Shown here: piece after piece, positions 23,425 through 35,403 of the stretch
Numbering within the stretch: the stretch's first letter is position 1
Layout of the letters: each line of letters starts with the position of its first letter
Assembly (NCBI RefSeq): GCF_027943255.1
Contig: NC_072895.1
Span: 35,872,001-35,936,000, forward strand
Length of the DNA stretch: 64,000 nt
Direction: 5' to 3'
From: Anastrepha obliqua
Taxonomy: Eukaryota; Arthropoda; Insecta; Diptera; Tephritidae
Notes under the pieces: model-generated
Seen by the model: the letters and a program-made list of their open reading frames with translations, nothing else
What the model was told of the DNA's origin: nothing
Databases searched by the model: none
Translations under genes and position numbers: made by a program

Positions 23425-24162
23425 GTAAGTGGATATGTAAACCAGAAGGTTTTTAAGAAAATGATCAAGCTACTTTTGCACGTTCAATTTGTCTTCTTCT
23501 TTCTCATCACCTATTAATGAATTTCCCAGTTTCGGTCATTACCATGAGCAAACTTGTAAACTTTGACGGAATCGAGCTGACTTACGAACTATGTACATAC
23601 ATTTCTTTCCCATTTCTCCCGAGATTACCAGCTCACGATCATTCCTGTATTAAAATTCAATACTAACTAGATAATAAACTGACTAAAGCACTAAGATCTG
23701 GACTAAAGTTTTAATTGCAACTATTCAACGGTCTGAACATCGTACCGACATTCACTCTAACACCTACACCACGAAAATGCATGTATGGATGCAAGGAAAT
23801 TTCATTAGCCCCGAAAATTTTTTGAACCACAACTCTACTGCGCCTGTGCTTCCTGAGAAGTTCTGAGATTTCCAAATATGTAAAACACATTTCGTAAACC
23901 TCCGAGAGATCGCACAGAATGTAAGCAAGGAGGCGTAACCTACTTTCACAGCAAGTTTATCCATCCGACAAATTGAACCAACTTTGTGTAAATTACAATC
24001 CTCGCGCTAGACTTCAAACCATGTTTCCGGTAAATAGTCCCTTTGCTAACTAAATGCACAATTTTTGGGACCTATTTTGGTCATGGGTTTTATTTTTGAG
24101 GTTTCTTGAGCGTGACATACTAGCAGTAAGTTTTGTGTTCACCTCTTGGCAGACGATGGCAC

Positions 24163-24215
24163 AGAGTATATTTCTCAAGAGTTCCTCATAAAAACCATCT
24201 GCCGCTCGGTAACGT
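24163..24215 (+). repeat. tRNA-like SINE fragment
   Basis: AGTTCCTCATAAAAACCATC and then TGCCGCTCGG match the body of the SINE at 37176-37450. The head and 3' end are absent. Confidence 0.55.
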
Positions 24216-24484
24216 CATAAAAGAAAATAAAGAGAATTTAGAGGCCTTCAAAAATGTGTACGCCAATCTATTACTTCTATTATCATTGTAAAATAAAATA
24301 CTATACCTACCTATGTATACTGCCGTTTGTGAATCTTAATTTTAGCTGCCTTGGATAAAAACCAAGCTTTGCTGACATAAATTTCAATTCTGTATTGGCC
24401 TAAATTTTAACTTTAACTTAAAATTTGCCTTCTTTTTCAACTAATATGTTTGCGGCAAACCATTTGGGTATCCGATTACCACTT

Positions 24485-24935
24485 AAAGATTGGTTTAGGT
24501 TAGGTTAAGTTACCCAGGTTGCTTGCCTATCACAAAACACTCGGTGGGTGTAAGACCCATTGTGATACCTGCTTTTGATTTCCATTCCCTAACTAAGTGG
24601 TTTAAGCACATTTAGATCTTTTTAAGAAGGTAACTAGCCGCTCCAGTGATACAATTTGCAAATTTCCCAGGTCATCAAAGAAATAATCCCCAAGATATTT
24701 GGCCCGGCTTCTTTGAAGTGCAGGACATTCGCAGAGGAGGTGTTGTACCGACTCAACTTCTTCTTCATCTCCGCAACTCCTGCAGATGTTACACTGAGGT
24801 ACCCTCATCCTACTGGCTATGGTGCCAATAGTGCAGTTACCCGTTATAACACCTTTGAGGACGCTGGTAATTGATCTGTTGAATCCCAGCAGACATTTTG
24901 TCCTTTTAAGTTTCAGTTTTGGGCAGAGCGCAGTT
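24485..24935 (-). pseudogene. LINE C-terminal knuckle and 3' UTR
   Basis: A minus-strand frame stays open through LLGFNRSITSVLKGVITGNC, IASRMRVPQCNICRSCGDEE, VQHLLCECPALQRSRAKYLG and LERLVTFLKRSKCA. This is the C-x2-C...H-x3-C-x-CP knuckle at the end of the second open reading frame of jockey-type elements, followed by a stop. The 3' UTR ends in repeated TAACC/AACCT units near 24490. The copy is 5' truncated but less decayed than the others. The same motif is at 43300-43510 and 7570-8375. Confidence 0.8.
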
Positions 24936-25284
24936 AATAGTTAGAGACCACCTTCTATTGGTTTCCGCGACTACGCTCAAGACAATCGCAGACAATTTCT
25001 AGATTTGAAAATAGGTAAACAAAATAGTTAAAAAAATTGGGTAAACAAGTTTTGACCTTAAACTCTCATATATCTTGTATCTGTGTTAAATAGCTATAGC
25101 ACTAGGACTTATTGAAAAACTTTGACAATTTATTCGTTTATTATTTAATTTCAATAGCTTTTTTATCAAACTGTAACTCATTCTCCTATAAAAACTGTAT
25201 AAAACCAAATTTCGAACTTTGTGAAAGTTTAAAAAAGTTCAACGAATTTCTATCAAAATTTCACACTTTTTAGAAAATCCCTTT

Positions 25285-25532
25285 GAATTTTAGTATAATA
25301 AAGTGCAAGTTTCAGGTGACTCAACGATCGCGTTGACGTTGTGGGGTGTTTTCTTCCATATAAAAGAAATGTCGATCATTCGTTATATGGAGAAATGCAA
25401 AGACCGCCGCAAAAAAATTGTCAAAAGTCAACGTGATTTATTCTTCTTCTTCTTCTTCTTTTTGATTATCACGATAACCGCTTACGCGATTTTTTAGCCA
25501 CCTGAAATTCGCACTATATTGAACCAAAATTA
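25285..25532. mobile_element. MITE with a nested LINE 3' end
   Basis: The left end (TTTTAGTATAATAAAGTGCA then AGTTTCAGGTG) is repeated inverted at the right end (reverse complement TTTTGGTTCAATATAGTGCG then AATTTCAGGTGG). A 57-bp piece (25441-25497) that reads, on the minus strand, CGCGTAAGCGGTTATCGTGA then (GAA)n is the 3' end of the LINE at 17530-18514 and interrupts the right repeat. Related MITE right ends occur at about 50790-50885 and 61441-61612. The superfamily is unknown. Confidence 0.65.
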
Positions 25533-26234
25533 ACTGAACTACTTATTGAATTTGTTCGTTTAATTTGAATTTTTGTTAAGTTTTTGAAATATTCATTTTG
25601 GTTTCGGTTTTGTAGGGAAATGATCTAAATTTTCATAACGAAATAAAATAAAATCATATAATATAAGAAAAAAATAAATGTTAAAACTTCTCAGCAAGTC
25701 CCTATCCTATTTTTTTAAGTATTTTTTATTGTATATCCCAACTGATGAAACTACAGCGGATTTGAAAAAAGATAGATAGATAGATAGATCGTAGATTCCA
25801 AATGAAAAAAATGGAAATTCGAATAGTTTAATGAAAAGTTATTTACACTTCAAGGCTAGGGAAAATTTTAGACTTTGTCGTCCCATTCAGCATTTTTACC
25901 ATAAAAAAGGGAGGATAAGCTTATCACAGAAAAAGTCAATGAAATCACGGAAACAGATTGAGGACTACTGTTATAAATGATCTATAACCATAAATAAACT
26001 ACACAAACTAAAACCATTGAACGCTGATTAGAAAAATATGATTGATATGTCGAGGCTGCCTAAACTAAGAGCCACAGGAAAAAAATTTATATAATATATC
26101 GAATAATTTAATAATAATAATTATAATTTTAATCAACGCAGCTTCTTTAGTGGGATTAAGAAAAGCCACTTTAGAACTTTACCCCTGTAAAAGATTAAAC
26201 GGATCAACTTTAATCGGGCTTTCCCCTTACATTG

Positions 26235-27065
26235 TTCATTGACTTTATACAGCAATAGTAAGACCAATTCTAACTTACGGCATACTGGTATGGTGACCGG
26301 CTTTAGGTAGGCATGCATCAAAAAAATGGTCAGCTTTTGTATTTGTGGAGCCCTTCGAACTACGCCTACAGATGCATTAAATATAATGATGAACTTACTA
26401 CCAATCGAATTATTCGGTAAGCAAGTAGCTGCCAAATCAGCTTTTAGATTAACAGAAATAAACTCATTCAGAACGACCCGTATAGGTGGTTCGACCATAT
26501 TGGAGAAATTCGCCTGTATTCCTTGTAAAACAGGCTTTTGTTAAATCAAGGGCACTCATTTAAATAAATCCATTATCACAATGTATCCCTCGAAATAAGA
26601 TTAGGTTAACGACCTCAATGAAATTAAAAATGAAAGAACTATCTATGTCTAGATGGTTCAAAATTAGATAGCAAAGTAGGTGGAAGGAAAGTCGTCATTT
26701 ATTCAGACAGTCAGGCAGCAATAAAAGCGCTAGAGTCCAAAACACACTCGTCGAAAACAGTCATAGAATGTTATAAACTCCTAAATGACTTATCCCAGTA
26801 TGTCAATGTAAACCTCATTTGGGTGCCTGGTCACACACAACTATTCATTCGGGTAAAGTGTTGATACCCATGCCCAGAGCCACTTGCAAATAACTGATAG
26901 ATAAGGAAACTGTTAGAACAGTAAACTCAAAATGGCGAAACCTATCAACATGCAAATTAAGCAAATTGGCATGGCCGAAATTCAACAATGGTCGTTCAAA
27001 ATGCCTGCTAAAACTCAACAGAGAGGATACATTGGTATCACAATGGACCTACGACAGGTCGAAGT
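26235..27065 (+). pseudogene. LINE remnant: RT thumb plus RNase H
   Basis: Plus-strand blocks in order: LYTAIVRPILTYGILVW, CGALRTTPTDALNIMMNLLP, ELFGKQVAAKSAFRLTE, then the RNase H domain as VVIYSDSQAAIKALESKTHS and VNLIWVPGHTQL. The catalytic Asp of SDSQAAI and the His of WVPGH are kept; the TDGSK block before them is decayed. Further on come WRNLSTCKLSKLAWP and RSKCLLKLNREDTLVSQWT. Several frameshifts. The order fits jockey/R1-group elements; the clade is not certain. Confidence 0.78.
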
Positions 27066-27960
27066 CATATTGGCAGCCACCAGACCTACCTACCCACCTT
27101 AGCCCACCAATTCAAGTGATGTCGAAATATTCAAGTCTTTAAAATAAAACTGCTTGCAGCTCAGAAAACTCAGAAGTTCTACGCTGATGGGTCAATGGCT
27201 CTGCAAAAAAAATGGCAAAAACCTATAGCCTAAATGGCAAATTATCATGGACATCAATTAAATTGACACATATTTAGTTCAATAAAACTCATTAAAAACA
27301 TAAATTTGCCGGACTTTTTAGACCACCATTTTTTTTATAACGGTTCAACTATTTAAACTATGATATCTATAGTGAAATCAGCTCTAAGTGAAATCAGCTC
27401 TGATAATGACTTATTTATTTAAAATGTTAAAATAATATAGTTAACAGTAAATATCAAAAACATAAAATTGTTTACGTTAAAACCGTTTATGCAACAGTTT
27501 TACTACTCTAAATCTCAATTTGAAATAAAAGGCAACAAAACTAAAAGAAAAAGAATAAATTAAGCTTATATGACAATCTCGAAGAAATTCAACAAGGTGA
27601 ATATAGAAATTTTAGAAAATAAATAATTTATAGCAAATAACGCTTCACTCTGTAGCAAGAAGTGTTTGTGTATTTTCAACACAAAATATTTCGAAATTTA
27701 TAAAACAAGAATATATTTACTTTGGGTGGAATTTCGTTGTTGGCAGATACCCCTACTCCTATACACAAACACACATTAATTGGCCTTACCGTTTTGGATT
27801 TTTTATTTGAATTAATTTCATATTAACAGCAGATACCAAATTTCCGCCCTAATTGCAGCTGCAGAAATCTGTGACAAGTTGGTTTTTACGTAAAACCTCA
27901 TCAACTGATGACTTTTTTCTAGGCAAGGTTGAAAATAAAATTAGAAAATTAAAAAAATTA

Positions 27961-28168
27961 TATCTTCTTCTTCTTAATTGGCGCGATAACCGTTTACGCG
28001 ATTTTGGCCGAGTTTAACAAAGCGTGCCAGTCGTTTCTTTCTCGTGCTAACTGGCGCCAATTGGACACCACCTGATCTTTCCAACGCAGAGGAGGCCTTC
28101 CTCTTCCTCTCCTACCACCAGCTGGTACCACATCGAATACTTTCAAATCCGGAGCGTTTGTATCCATT
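27961..28168 (-). repeat. 5'-truncated LINE, same family as 17530-18514
   Basis: The minus strand matches the last 200 bases of the LINE at 17530-18514: AAACGCTCCGGATTTGAAAG, GTACCAGCTGGTGGTAGGAG, then CGTAAACGGTTATCGCGCCA and a (GAA)n tail. It breaks off abruptly at about 28168, the usual sign of incomplete reverse transcription. Confidence 0.8.
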
Positions 28169-28496
28169 CGAGAAGAATTACAAAAAAATCATATATAGTA
28201 TAAGCTATTACATTTTGGTATTTATGAGAAAATAAAGATTATTATTATTATTATTATTTACTTAATTTCATCATTTGCACCGTGCCAACTGAGAAGTGTA
28301 AGATGCATACATACATTTGTATAAAAACGTGTGTGCAAACTTTCCAGTGACAGCACAATACTCAAGTAAGGAGCCTGCGGGTAAGCTTTGGGCGTCAGTT
28401 TTCGAAATAGTCACCAACATGCAAAGGTACAAAAAATTTCTACAGAAGCCATCTCTCCAACATTCCATCGTCCAAACAGCAATTGTTTGCATAAGC

Positions 28497-28558
28497 CAAT
28501 ATATAAGTAGATATATATATTTTTTGATGTTTGGCCGAGCTCCTCCTCCTATTTGTTA
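28497..28558 (-). repeat. SINE 3' fragment with TA-rich tail
   Basis: On the minus strand ATAGGAGGAGGAGCTCGGCC is followed by a TATATA tail, as at the 3' end of the tRNA-like SINE at 6601-6903. Confidence 0.6.
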
Positions 28559-28859
28559 TTACTGATTGGTAGTATAGTATTTCAAATGCACACTCAACCA
28601 AAGTGTTGAATAATAAAATTCTCTAACGACATATTATACAATATTATAAAATGACATTGATTACGAACTACTTTTTCTTATCCAACGAATGGAAATGCCG
28701 GATGCATAGCCCACCAGTTCGAGAATCAAATGAACTTGGACTTCGTTATGTGAATGAAATCTTTTCACTTATAGCCGAAAAAAGAAAATTAAGGAAAAAA
28801 TGCCAATAAAACCGGCTACCAGCGCTGAAAATTTTAATCAATAAAATGACTCAACATTT

Positions 28860-29800
28860 ACGCGAAGAAATTAGGAATTTAAAAAACTCATCTTTCAATC
28901 ACTTTATTAAGGGACTAACAACAGAAAAAACACAGCTTATTCTTTGTGGAAATCTACAAAGTATCTAAATAGACCAACTGTACAAAACACTGCTATTAAA
29001 AAACCCAATAGATTGTACGCCACAAGCGACACTGGAAAAGCGGAAGTTTTTGTTGATCGTTTGGAAAAAATCTTTAAGCTTTATGAAGGAAACCATGTAC
29101 TTATATATGATAGAACCACCAGCATACATCAAGTTGAAAATCAGTTCTCTTTGGCTTCGCTGTCAGAGATTAAGCATGAAATAAGTCTCCTTAAATCATG
29201 TTTAAATCGCAAAACACATGGATCTTATCACCACAGAAATCTTAAAGCTAAAATATGTGCCAGCGTACTGAAAAGTTTCAGAAGTAATAATGATAGCAAA
29301 ACCTGGAAAAAGTCCTCATGAAGTGTCACCATACCGTCCGATTTCTTTGCTCTAACTATAATTGATTTCGATCAAAGCACTCAATATTTGAGCAAGTGCA
29401 TAGAATCACAAGCGTAATAGAAGACGCAAACGAAAAGAAAAAAGTATGCACTTCCATATTTCTCGATGTTGCTCAGGCCTTCGATAAGTCATGGCAAGAA
29501 AATACACAATAAGCTAAAGATCTTGCTTCTAAAGCAATTTTTGGAAATTTTAACTTCGTATTTAAACAATAGTACTTCACAATTAAGCGCGACGGAGCTT
29601 ATTCAAGCCATAAGCCAATAGATGCCGGAGTTCCACAGGGATGTGCTTTTCACATCTGACATTCCGGTCTCTAAAAATAGCATAACGGCTACCTTCGCCG
29701 ACGATACGTGCGTTTTAGCAAACGGAAAAAAACTCATAATCTTGTTCCAGAAATTTGAGCGCGTAGCTAACAGATGTAAATTTCTGTTACCTGTATTCCA
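28860..29800 (+). pseudogene. Jockey-clade LINE reverse transcriptase remnant
   Basis: The frame 28944-29321 covers the segment before and at the start of the RT: LWKSTKYLNRPTVQN, YATSDTGKAEVFVDRLEKIF, SEIKHEISLLKSC. After frame changes come IAKPGKSPHEVSPYRPISLL (the PGK-x-x-x-SYRPISLL block), SIFLDVAQAFDKSW (palm Asp), DAGVPQGCAFH (VPQG block) and ATFADDTCVLA (catalytic FADD). All the core RT motifs can be traced in order, so the copy covered the whole RT before it decayed. It ends near 29800 without RNase H. Confidence 0.85.
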
Positions 29801-29934
29801 GTATATTTATGTATTTCCTCTAAATACTGTCACATTTTAATTAATAGAAACATATTACTTGATAGGTGTAATTGAATGCAATGTATGTAAGAATTTATTA
29901 CATTTAAATAATAAAAAAAAAATTATGATGTGCG

Positions 29935-30175
29935 TTTAGCTGTTGTTCCACAAATGGAGGGACCTACAGTTTTAAGCCGACTCGGAACGGCAGCTTTTTT
30001 TATGAGAAGTTTTTTCATGATAGACATACTATCGGAGGCTTGTCATGAACTGCCGAGGGGCGACCGATATTAGAAAAAAACTTTTTCATTTTGGTGTTTA
30101 ATGCACGAAGATTCGAACCTATGCACTTCCGAATGGTAGGTAGGCACCAATCCACGGCAGCCACCTTTGCATATG
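29935..30175 (-). repeat. tRNA-like SINE copy
   Basis: On the minus strand it carries the B-box-like GGTTCGAATCT, then GGTCGCCCCTCGGCAGTT, AAAAAAGCTGCCGTTCCGAG and CTGTAGGTCCCTCCATTTGT. The 3' GAGCTCGGCC block is missing. Confidence 0.7.
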
Positions 30176-30326
30176 CCAAATTGTACTATTTTCTAAGCTG
30201 AATAAATAAGCGAATCGAATGGGTCTGGTAGTTAACGAGGACAAAGGCCAAGAATGATAAACAGATTACAAGATTGCGACAGCTATGCTTCCGTCTACGC
30301 ATGTATGTATGTATGTAAATACATAT

Positions 30327-30765
30327 ATTGCAAGATTAGTTAATAACCAAGGAATGGAGGCTATGGAGAATAAAAGTACATACCTCTGTATCATTGACCG
30401 ATTCCTATTTTATATATGACTTCAAATAAACTTTATAAATTTTATCTAGAAAATATTTACTTACATTTTCCATTTTAATCAGGATTTTTATTTAAATTTA
30501 GAACTTTAACTCAATTTGCAAATTTTACCATAATTCGTGTTTGTTTTTACTTTGTGATCAGCTGTTTTTCTCACTTGCAAATTCTTAGAAGTAAAAGTGT
30601 ATCCAGTAAAATCTTGTAACGTCCCCTCAAAACGAAATGCCATTTTTCGCTCTCACTTTCCCCTACTTTGCACGTTTTTGAGATATATACATGAACACCA
30701 AAAATTGATAACTTGTAGGAATTGTTACAAATTATTTTCATTTTATTCATTAACAGACTTGTTAA
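30327..30765 (+). repeat. Dispersed repeat, copy 1 of 2
   Basis: Shares ordered blocks with 56350-56800: TTAGTTAATAACC, AATGGAGGCTATGG, ATTGACCGATTCCTATTT, CAGCTGTTTTTCTCACTTGC, TCCAGTAAAATCTT and ATGAACACCAAAA. It has no coding capacity and no obvious terminal repeats, so the type of element is unknown. Confidence 0.7.
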
Positions 30766-30769
30766 CACC

Positions 30770-32770
30770 GATAATTATGCCAGCCAGAAAATGCAATATA
30801 CATATGTAGAATCCCTATTGCCACTTCGGATTCCTCCTTTGATGAAGAAAAGCTCTACTTTATAAGTTTCGCTTCATGCCCGTCCTATTGTACTATTTAT
30901 TGGTATATTATGAAATATGTAAATAATTTCATTTATTTCTCTACGGAGTAGGTGAAGTTAAAAATTCAAATTTAGATAATACCAAATAAATAAAATGTTG
31001 AATATTTAAAACTCAAAGAATTACTAATCGATTGAAAAAGGCTGAATCTTAAAATATCTATTCTCCTTACTGGATACTTTTTAAGGAAAATAAGTCATGC
31101 TCTAAAGCTGTAATGCTAAATAGTATTGATACTCATATTTGAGCTGTATAGTTGTTATTTTTTTACGTTTACTTCCAGTGGCTTAATTGTTATAATAAGC
31201 ACAAATTGCTATTCACACCTTCGGATATTTTGTCGTGCCGATGAATGATTAAAAGATTTTGTTTGTCACGAGCGCGTACTTCAAAAAGATTTAGAATATA
31301 GAATATTTATCTTCAAAACGCTTGAATTGAGCTTCAAGTAGACAGGTACAGTGCTTTCTCGATAAACGCAACTATCAATTGTACAATTTAAGTTTTTGTA
31401 ACACCTAAAATTGCATGTTTCAACTCCTATAAATGCAGCTTTGTAATATTTTAAGACCATATTTTGAATCAAATAAGTCATAATTTAACTTTCATTCTCT
31501 TAATTATTTGTAATCAAGAATAAGTGTAGAACATTTTCAGAGCATGAAATTAATCCAAAAACACAATAACATTTTTTTATATTTTTTCCTATGATTAAAT
31601 TAAATATTTAAATACCTAAGTTTTCAAAGAGCATAAAATAAAATTTAAGAATTTCCATTTTTATATTTGAGTCCCCAGTAAAGCAAACATATGTGTCTGC
31701 AGCTATCGAGGTGGCCCTGTGCATAGTTCGTCTGCCTTCGTCGTTAATGAAAAAAATGTCAACACCACGTGATTTTTGGCTCTTAAGAAGATATTTAACA
31801 AAAATTTGTAAAATCATTTGTTATGGCACAAGTGTCGAGTGTGCTGTGCATAATAGTCAATTAGACTTATATTTTTGGCAACTGTGTACGTACTCGCCTG
31901 GCTATGGATGTACTGCACAAATGAAAAATGCAGCTATCTGCTGCCAATCAACGGGCTCGCCAAGTACAAATGTGCAAATGGTTTTCATCAAAGTGTAATT
32001 AGTACAAAGAATGAAACCGATTTAATATAATAAATACGCTGGTACATACATACATACATACATTTATACTTGTATAGTAAAAACACATCGCACGCTTAAT
32101 AATATAGAGAAGTAACTAAAACTTTTAATTGTTTGCGATTTTATTATAAATTAAAATAACCGGCAGATGCGATTATGCTCGGCCTTAGAGAATTGACAAT
32201 ACGGCGAAAATGACGGAATGTCTTTGGTTCCGCTCAATAAAAGGATTTTTTTGAAAATTAAAGTGTAGTTAAATTAAACTTTTCAAAATGATAACATTTT
32301 GTGTGCGTTTTGCAAAAAATAAAAAAATTTTCACACATACAATAAATTTCCACACAATATAAATATATACGAGTACATTATTATTATTCTTGGTAGCGGC
32401 AGGCTAATCACCTACCCTGCCAGAAAGCAAAATTGATTAACGAAACCAACGCATGACTGAGTATTGTCGAGGCCCTATGCTCCCGAGTGGAGTGAACAAG
32501 GAAAAAATAAACATTATTATTATTATGAGGGGATTTAGCACTGCGACCTGAAAGTGGGCACAATAGCCCTTCATGAATTCAGAGTAGATGGGTCCTTGTT
32601 TCTTGTATCCGGTATAACTACCTCTTTCCATAATGCGATATGTAATACTTGTTTAAAAATCTTGGTCAGTGGTGCTAGAAGCTGGCCTATGCGTTTTGGA
32701 GTAATGTCGTGAAGGTGTCATCAATACCAGACGATTTTAGCGGCTCGCAGCTGTTTATCGCCTCGTGTCG
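30770..32770. other. Intronic sequence without recognised repeats
   Basis: A GC-richer island at 31680-31990 holds a CACGTG E-box (about 31768) and an open frame of 101 codons (31693-31998) with no recognised domain. It could be regulatory, but nothing in the sequence proves it. Confidence 0.35.
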
Positions 32771-32779
32771 TACATACCG

Positions 32780-33830
32780 CCTTGATCAAAAGTTCCCGGA
32801 ATATATTCAGAAAATCAAAATATAAGTTTATTCCTCAAAAGTGATATTATCGCCTTCAAAGTACTCTCCATCAACTGCAAGGCACTTATGCCGGTGTTTG
32901 ATCCAGCTCTCGCAACATATCTGAGACCCTATTTTCGGTATTATCATCAGAGTCGTGTTCGATTTTTCCATTATTTCCTTTCGGCTGTTAAAATGCCGAA
33001 GTGGTTCCCCGTAGTGACTTTTTGACTCGATAAAACGGAAAAAAATCGCAGGGAGCCATATGAGGTGAATTATTTGGCAGATGGGTGGTTTTCGCTTCGT
33101 TTTTGGTCAAAAATTCACGGGCAATGATGGCACTGACGGACGTTGAGTTATCATGGTGGAAAATTCACGAACTGTTTTCCCACAAATACTTCCTTTTTTG
33201 CCAAATTGCTCTCATAATGCCCAAATAATAGTCATTATTTTATTAACTGTCTGAACTCCACCAGAAAGAGTTCGTGGTTTACAATACCGTTGTAATTCAG
33301 AAAAACCATGAACATCGCTTTCTTTTTTGACTGACGTGTTTTTTGTTTGGTATTGGTGCATTTGGAGCTCTCCATTCACTCGCCTGATGTCTGAATTACG
33401 TGTCGTACTTAAAAACCTACGTCTCGTCTTCCGCAATGATGCATTTAATGAATGTTGGGTCGGATTAAGCCTTGTAAATCAAGCATTTGGGGATATCAAC
33501 GCGGTCTCTTTTCTGCATGAAATTCAGCAAAACAGCGACAACCCAAATTATTAACTACAATGTCCTGAACGGATTCACAGGCAATGTTAAAGTCCTCTAC
33601 CAGCTCTGTGAAGGTTAATTTGGGATTATTAATCAACGTTTCTTTTACTTTTTTGATGTTTTCATCAGTTTTCGATGGCGATGGCCTGCCACTACTCTTT
33701 GAAGTGTTCATGCCACTCGTAAACAGCGGTTTTCTTTAGAGTATCATTTCTGAACCCGTTTTCCAACATTTCTAAAGTTTTCGCAACATAGAATCCATTT
33801 GCCTAAATAAACCGATGGTACAGCCCAGCC
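32780..33830 (-). pseudogene. mariner-like transposase pseudogene (DD34D)
   Basis: The minus strand gives TSKSSGRPSPSKTDENIKKV, KETLINNPKLTFTELVEDFN and CESVQDIVVNNLGCR (second helix-turn-helix), then a decayed middle, the second catalytic block IFHHDNSTSVSAIIAREFLT and the third, NSPHMAPCDFFPFYRVKKSL, with 34 residues between the two Asp residues. Near the end are LRELDQTPA and FRELLIKAV. Many stops. The 5' end of the gene and the terminal repeats are not resolved. Confidence 0.8.
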
Positions 33831-34592
33831 CTACATAAAGTTACGCAAGCCCAATCATCAAGGCCAAGGTTTAGGTACCAAGGAAAATAAATATGTATAA
33901 GTACATTAAAGCGGATCAATTTGTTTTTCGACTTCCTTCCTAGTCGATTCGGATATAAAATCAAAGAAAAAAAGTCCATTAGAGCATAGCTCTAAAGTAA
34001 GTTCGAGCCGCCCAAATTTTAAAAGAGCTAATATTAATTCGTTAATACGAAGTTAATATGAAGATAAATATTTACTTAAGTACTTATTTTTTAATACAAT
34101 ATAAACTTCTACTTGATATCTATTTGGCCTTAAATGCCAGAATAAAAATTATATCGGATAGTCAGACATAGGGAATTTCTGTAACGCGACGAGGTATTTT
34201 CCTAGTAGTATTTTCCATAGCCCGTCAATAACCTCATCCATACGGCGAAAGCAAATTTTTAACAAACTTAATGAGTTTTTGAGAGATTTGATGAAAAACA
34301 TATACTTGTTCATAAAATGCATTGTTTTAGCTATCCAACGATGTTTATTTCTATAAATCCGCATTGGCACAGTGTGTGAATAATTTGTATATGAGTTATT
34401 TGTAAAAACAAGAGCTTACAAGAAAGTCAAAATAACAAAAGAAGCAGCATTCATATTATTAAAAAAATCGAATTGCTGGACCTCACGTTCGAAAATTTTG
34501 GGATACTGAGCATTAAACAAGTGTGCGAGTACGCGTTTCTCATACGCCCGGGCTGTTCGAAAATGTGCGAAAAAATCGAGAGTTCTATATGG
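33831..34592. other. Intronic AT-rich sequence
   Basis: Nothing recognisable. Open frames on both strands between 34416 and 34735 overlap each other and show no domain. Confidence 0.35.
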
Positions 34593-34880
34593 CACTGTAA
34601 AGCATGGCAATGTAAGCATTCCCCATACATTACAGATTGCGGAACAGTGCATATGTAATGCCAATTTCTGGTGGTATCTCTGTTATAAATAAGTAAACAA
34701 TATTTAGTACAAATGATGAGCCCAAACAAAAACAATTACAACGTAAGTTAAATTTGTAAAATTTTTGAAAATGAGCTGCGTCACGCCCACTTTTAGTTAA
34801 ATCTATCTATCTCGATACCGATTTCATAAAACTCCAATATAAATAGTAGTGAAGTCGTGTAAATAAAATCCACGTTTTAC
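34593..34880 (+). repeat. Direct repeat, left copy flanking the rosa-like element
   Basis: Shares with 35404-35665, in the same order and orientation: CACTGTAAA, GAGCCCAAACAAAAA, GAAAATGAGCTG then GTCACGCCCACTTTTAGT, GATTTCATAAAA, ATAAATA and AATCCACGTTTTA. About 280 bp with scattered substitutions and indels. Confidence 0.8.
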
Positions 34881-34882
34881 TA

Positions 34883-35395
34883 TATTTCCAATAAGAGGTG
34901 TTATTTTGATATTCAAAGAAAAATGCTATTTTTTAATATAAATGATGGGATGTTTATTTCATTATAAAGAGGAACGTATGCTATTAATAGTGGAAAATAA
35001 CATCAGCAAATGACCACCACGACCACGCTTATAGGACAATATCCTTTTCATGAAATTTTCCATAACCGAATTGCATAGTGGCTGCCCTATGTCCTCGATA
35101 GCCTCACGAATTCCATCTTTAAGGTCTTGAATCGACCCCGAGCTGTTGGCGTAGACCTTCTCTTTCACGTGGCGCGCAAAGAAAAAAGTCATAAGGTGTT
35201 AAATCACAAGATCTCCCTGGCCCGGAAACTTTTCCCGTAAAATATCAATGGTTTCGCTGCTTGTGTGGCAGGTAGCGCCGCCTTGTTGAAAATAAACGTT
35301 GTCCAGATCAATGCTATCCAATTCCGGCCATAAAAAATCGTTAATCATCTCTCGATAGCGATAGATAACACCAGTTATTGGAAACCCTTTTACAT
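34883..35395 (-). pseudogene. Rosa-like (DD41D) mariner deletion derivative, copy 2
   Basis: On the minus strand the 5' end reads GGGTTTCCAATAACTGGTGT then TATC and runs at once into YREMINDFLWPELDSIDLDN, FQQGGATCHTSSETIDILRE and, in a second frame after a shift near 35195, FFARHVKEKVYANSSGSIQD, KDGIREAIEDIGQPLCNS and KRILSYKRGRGGHL. The second catalytic Asp is changed to Gly (QGGATCH). The 3' repeat (CAAAATAACACCTCTTATTG then GAAA) ends beside TA at about 34882. As in the copy at 2439-2969, the N-terminal half is missing with a similar junction. It sits between two copies of a 280-bp direct repeat. Confidence 0.82.
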
Positions 35396-35403
35396 GGTAC
35401 AGA

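Noticed and set aside
25440..25480. TTC microsatellite as a stand-alone simple repeat
   Set aside because: It is the (GAA)n tail of a LINE 3' end read on the other strand.
25774..25790. GATA microsatellite as a functional element
   Set aside because: Only about four units; ordinary simple repeat.
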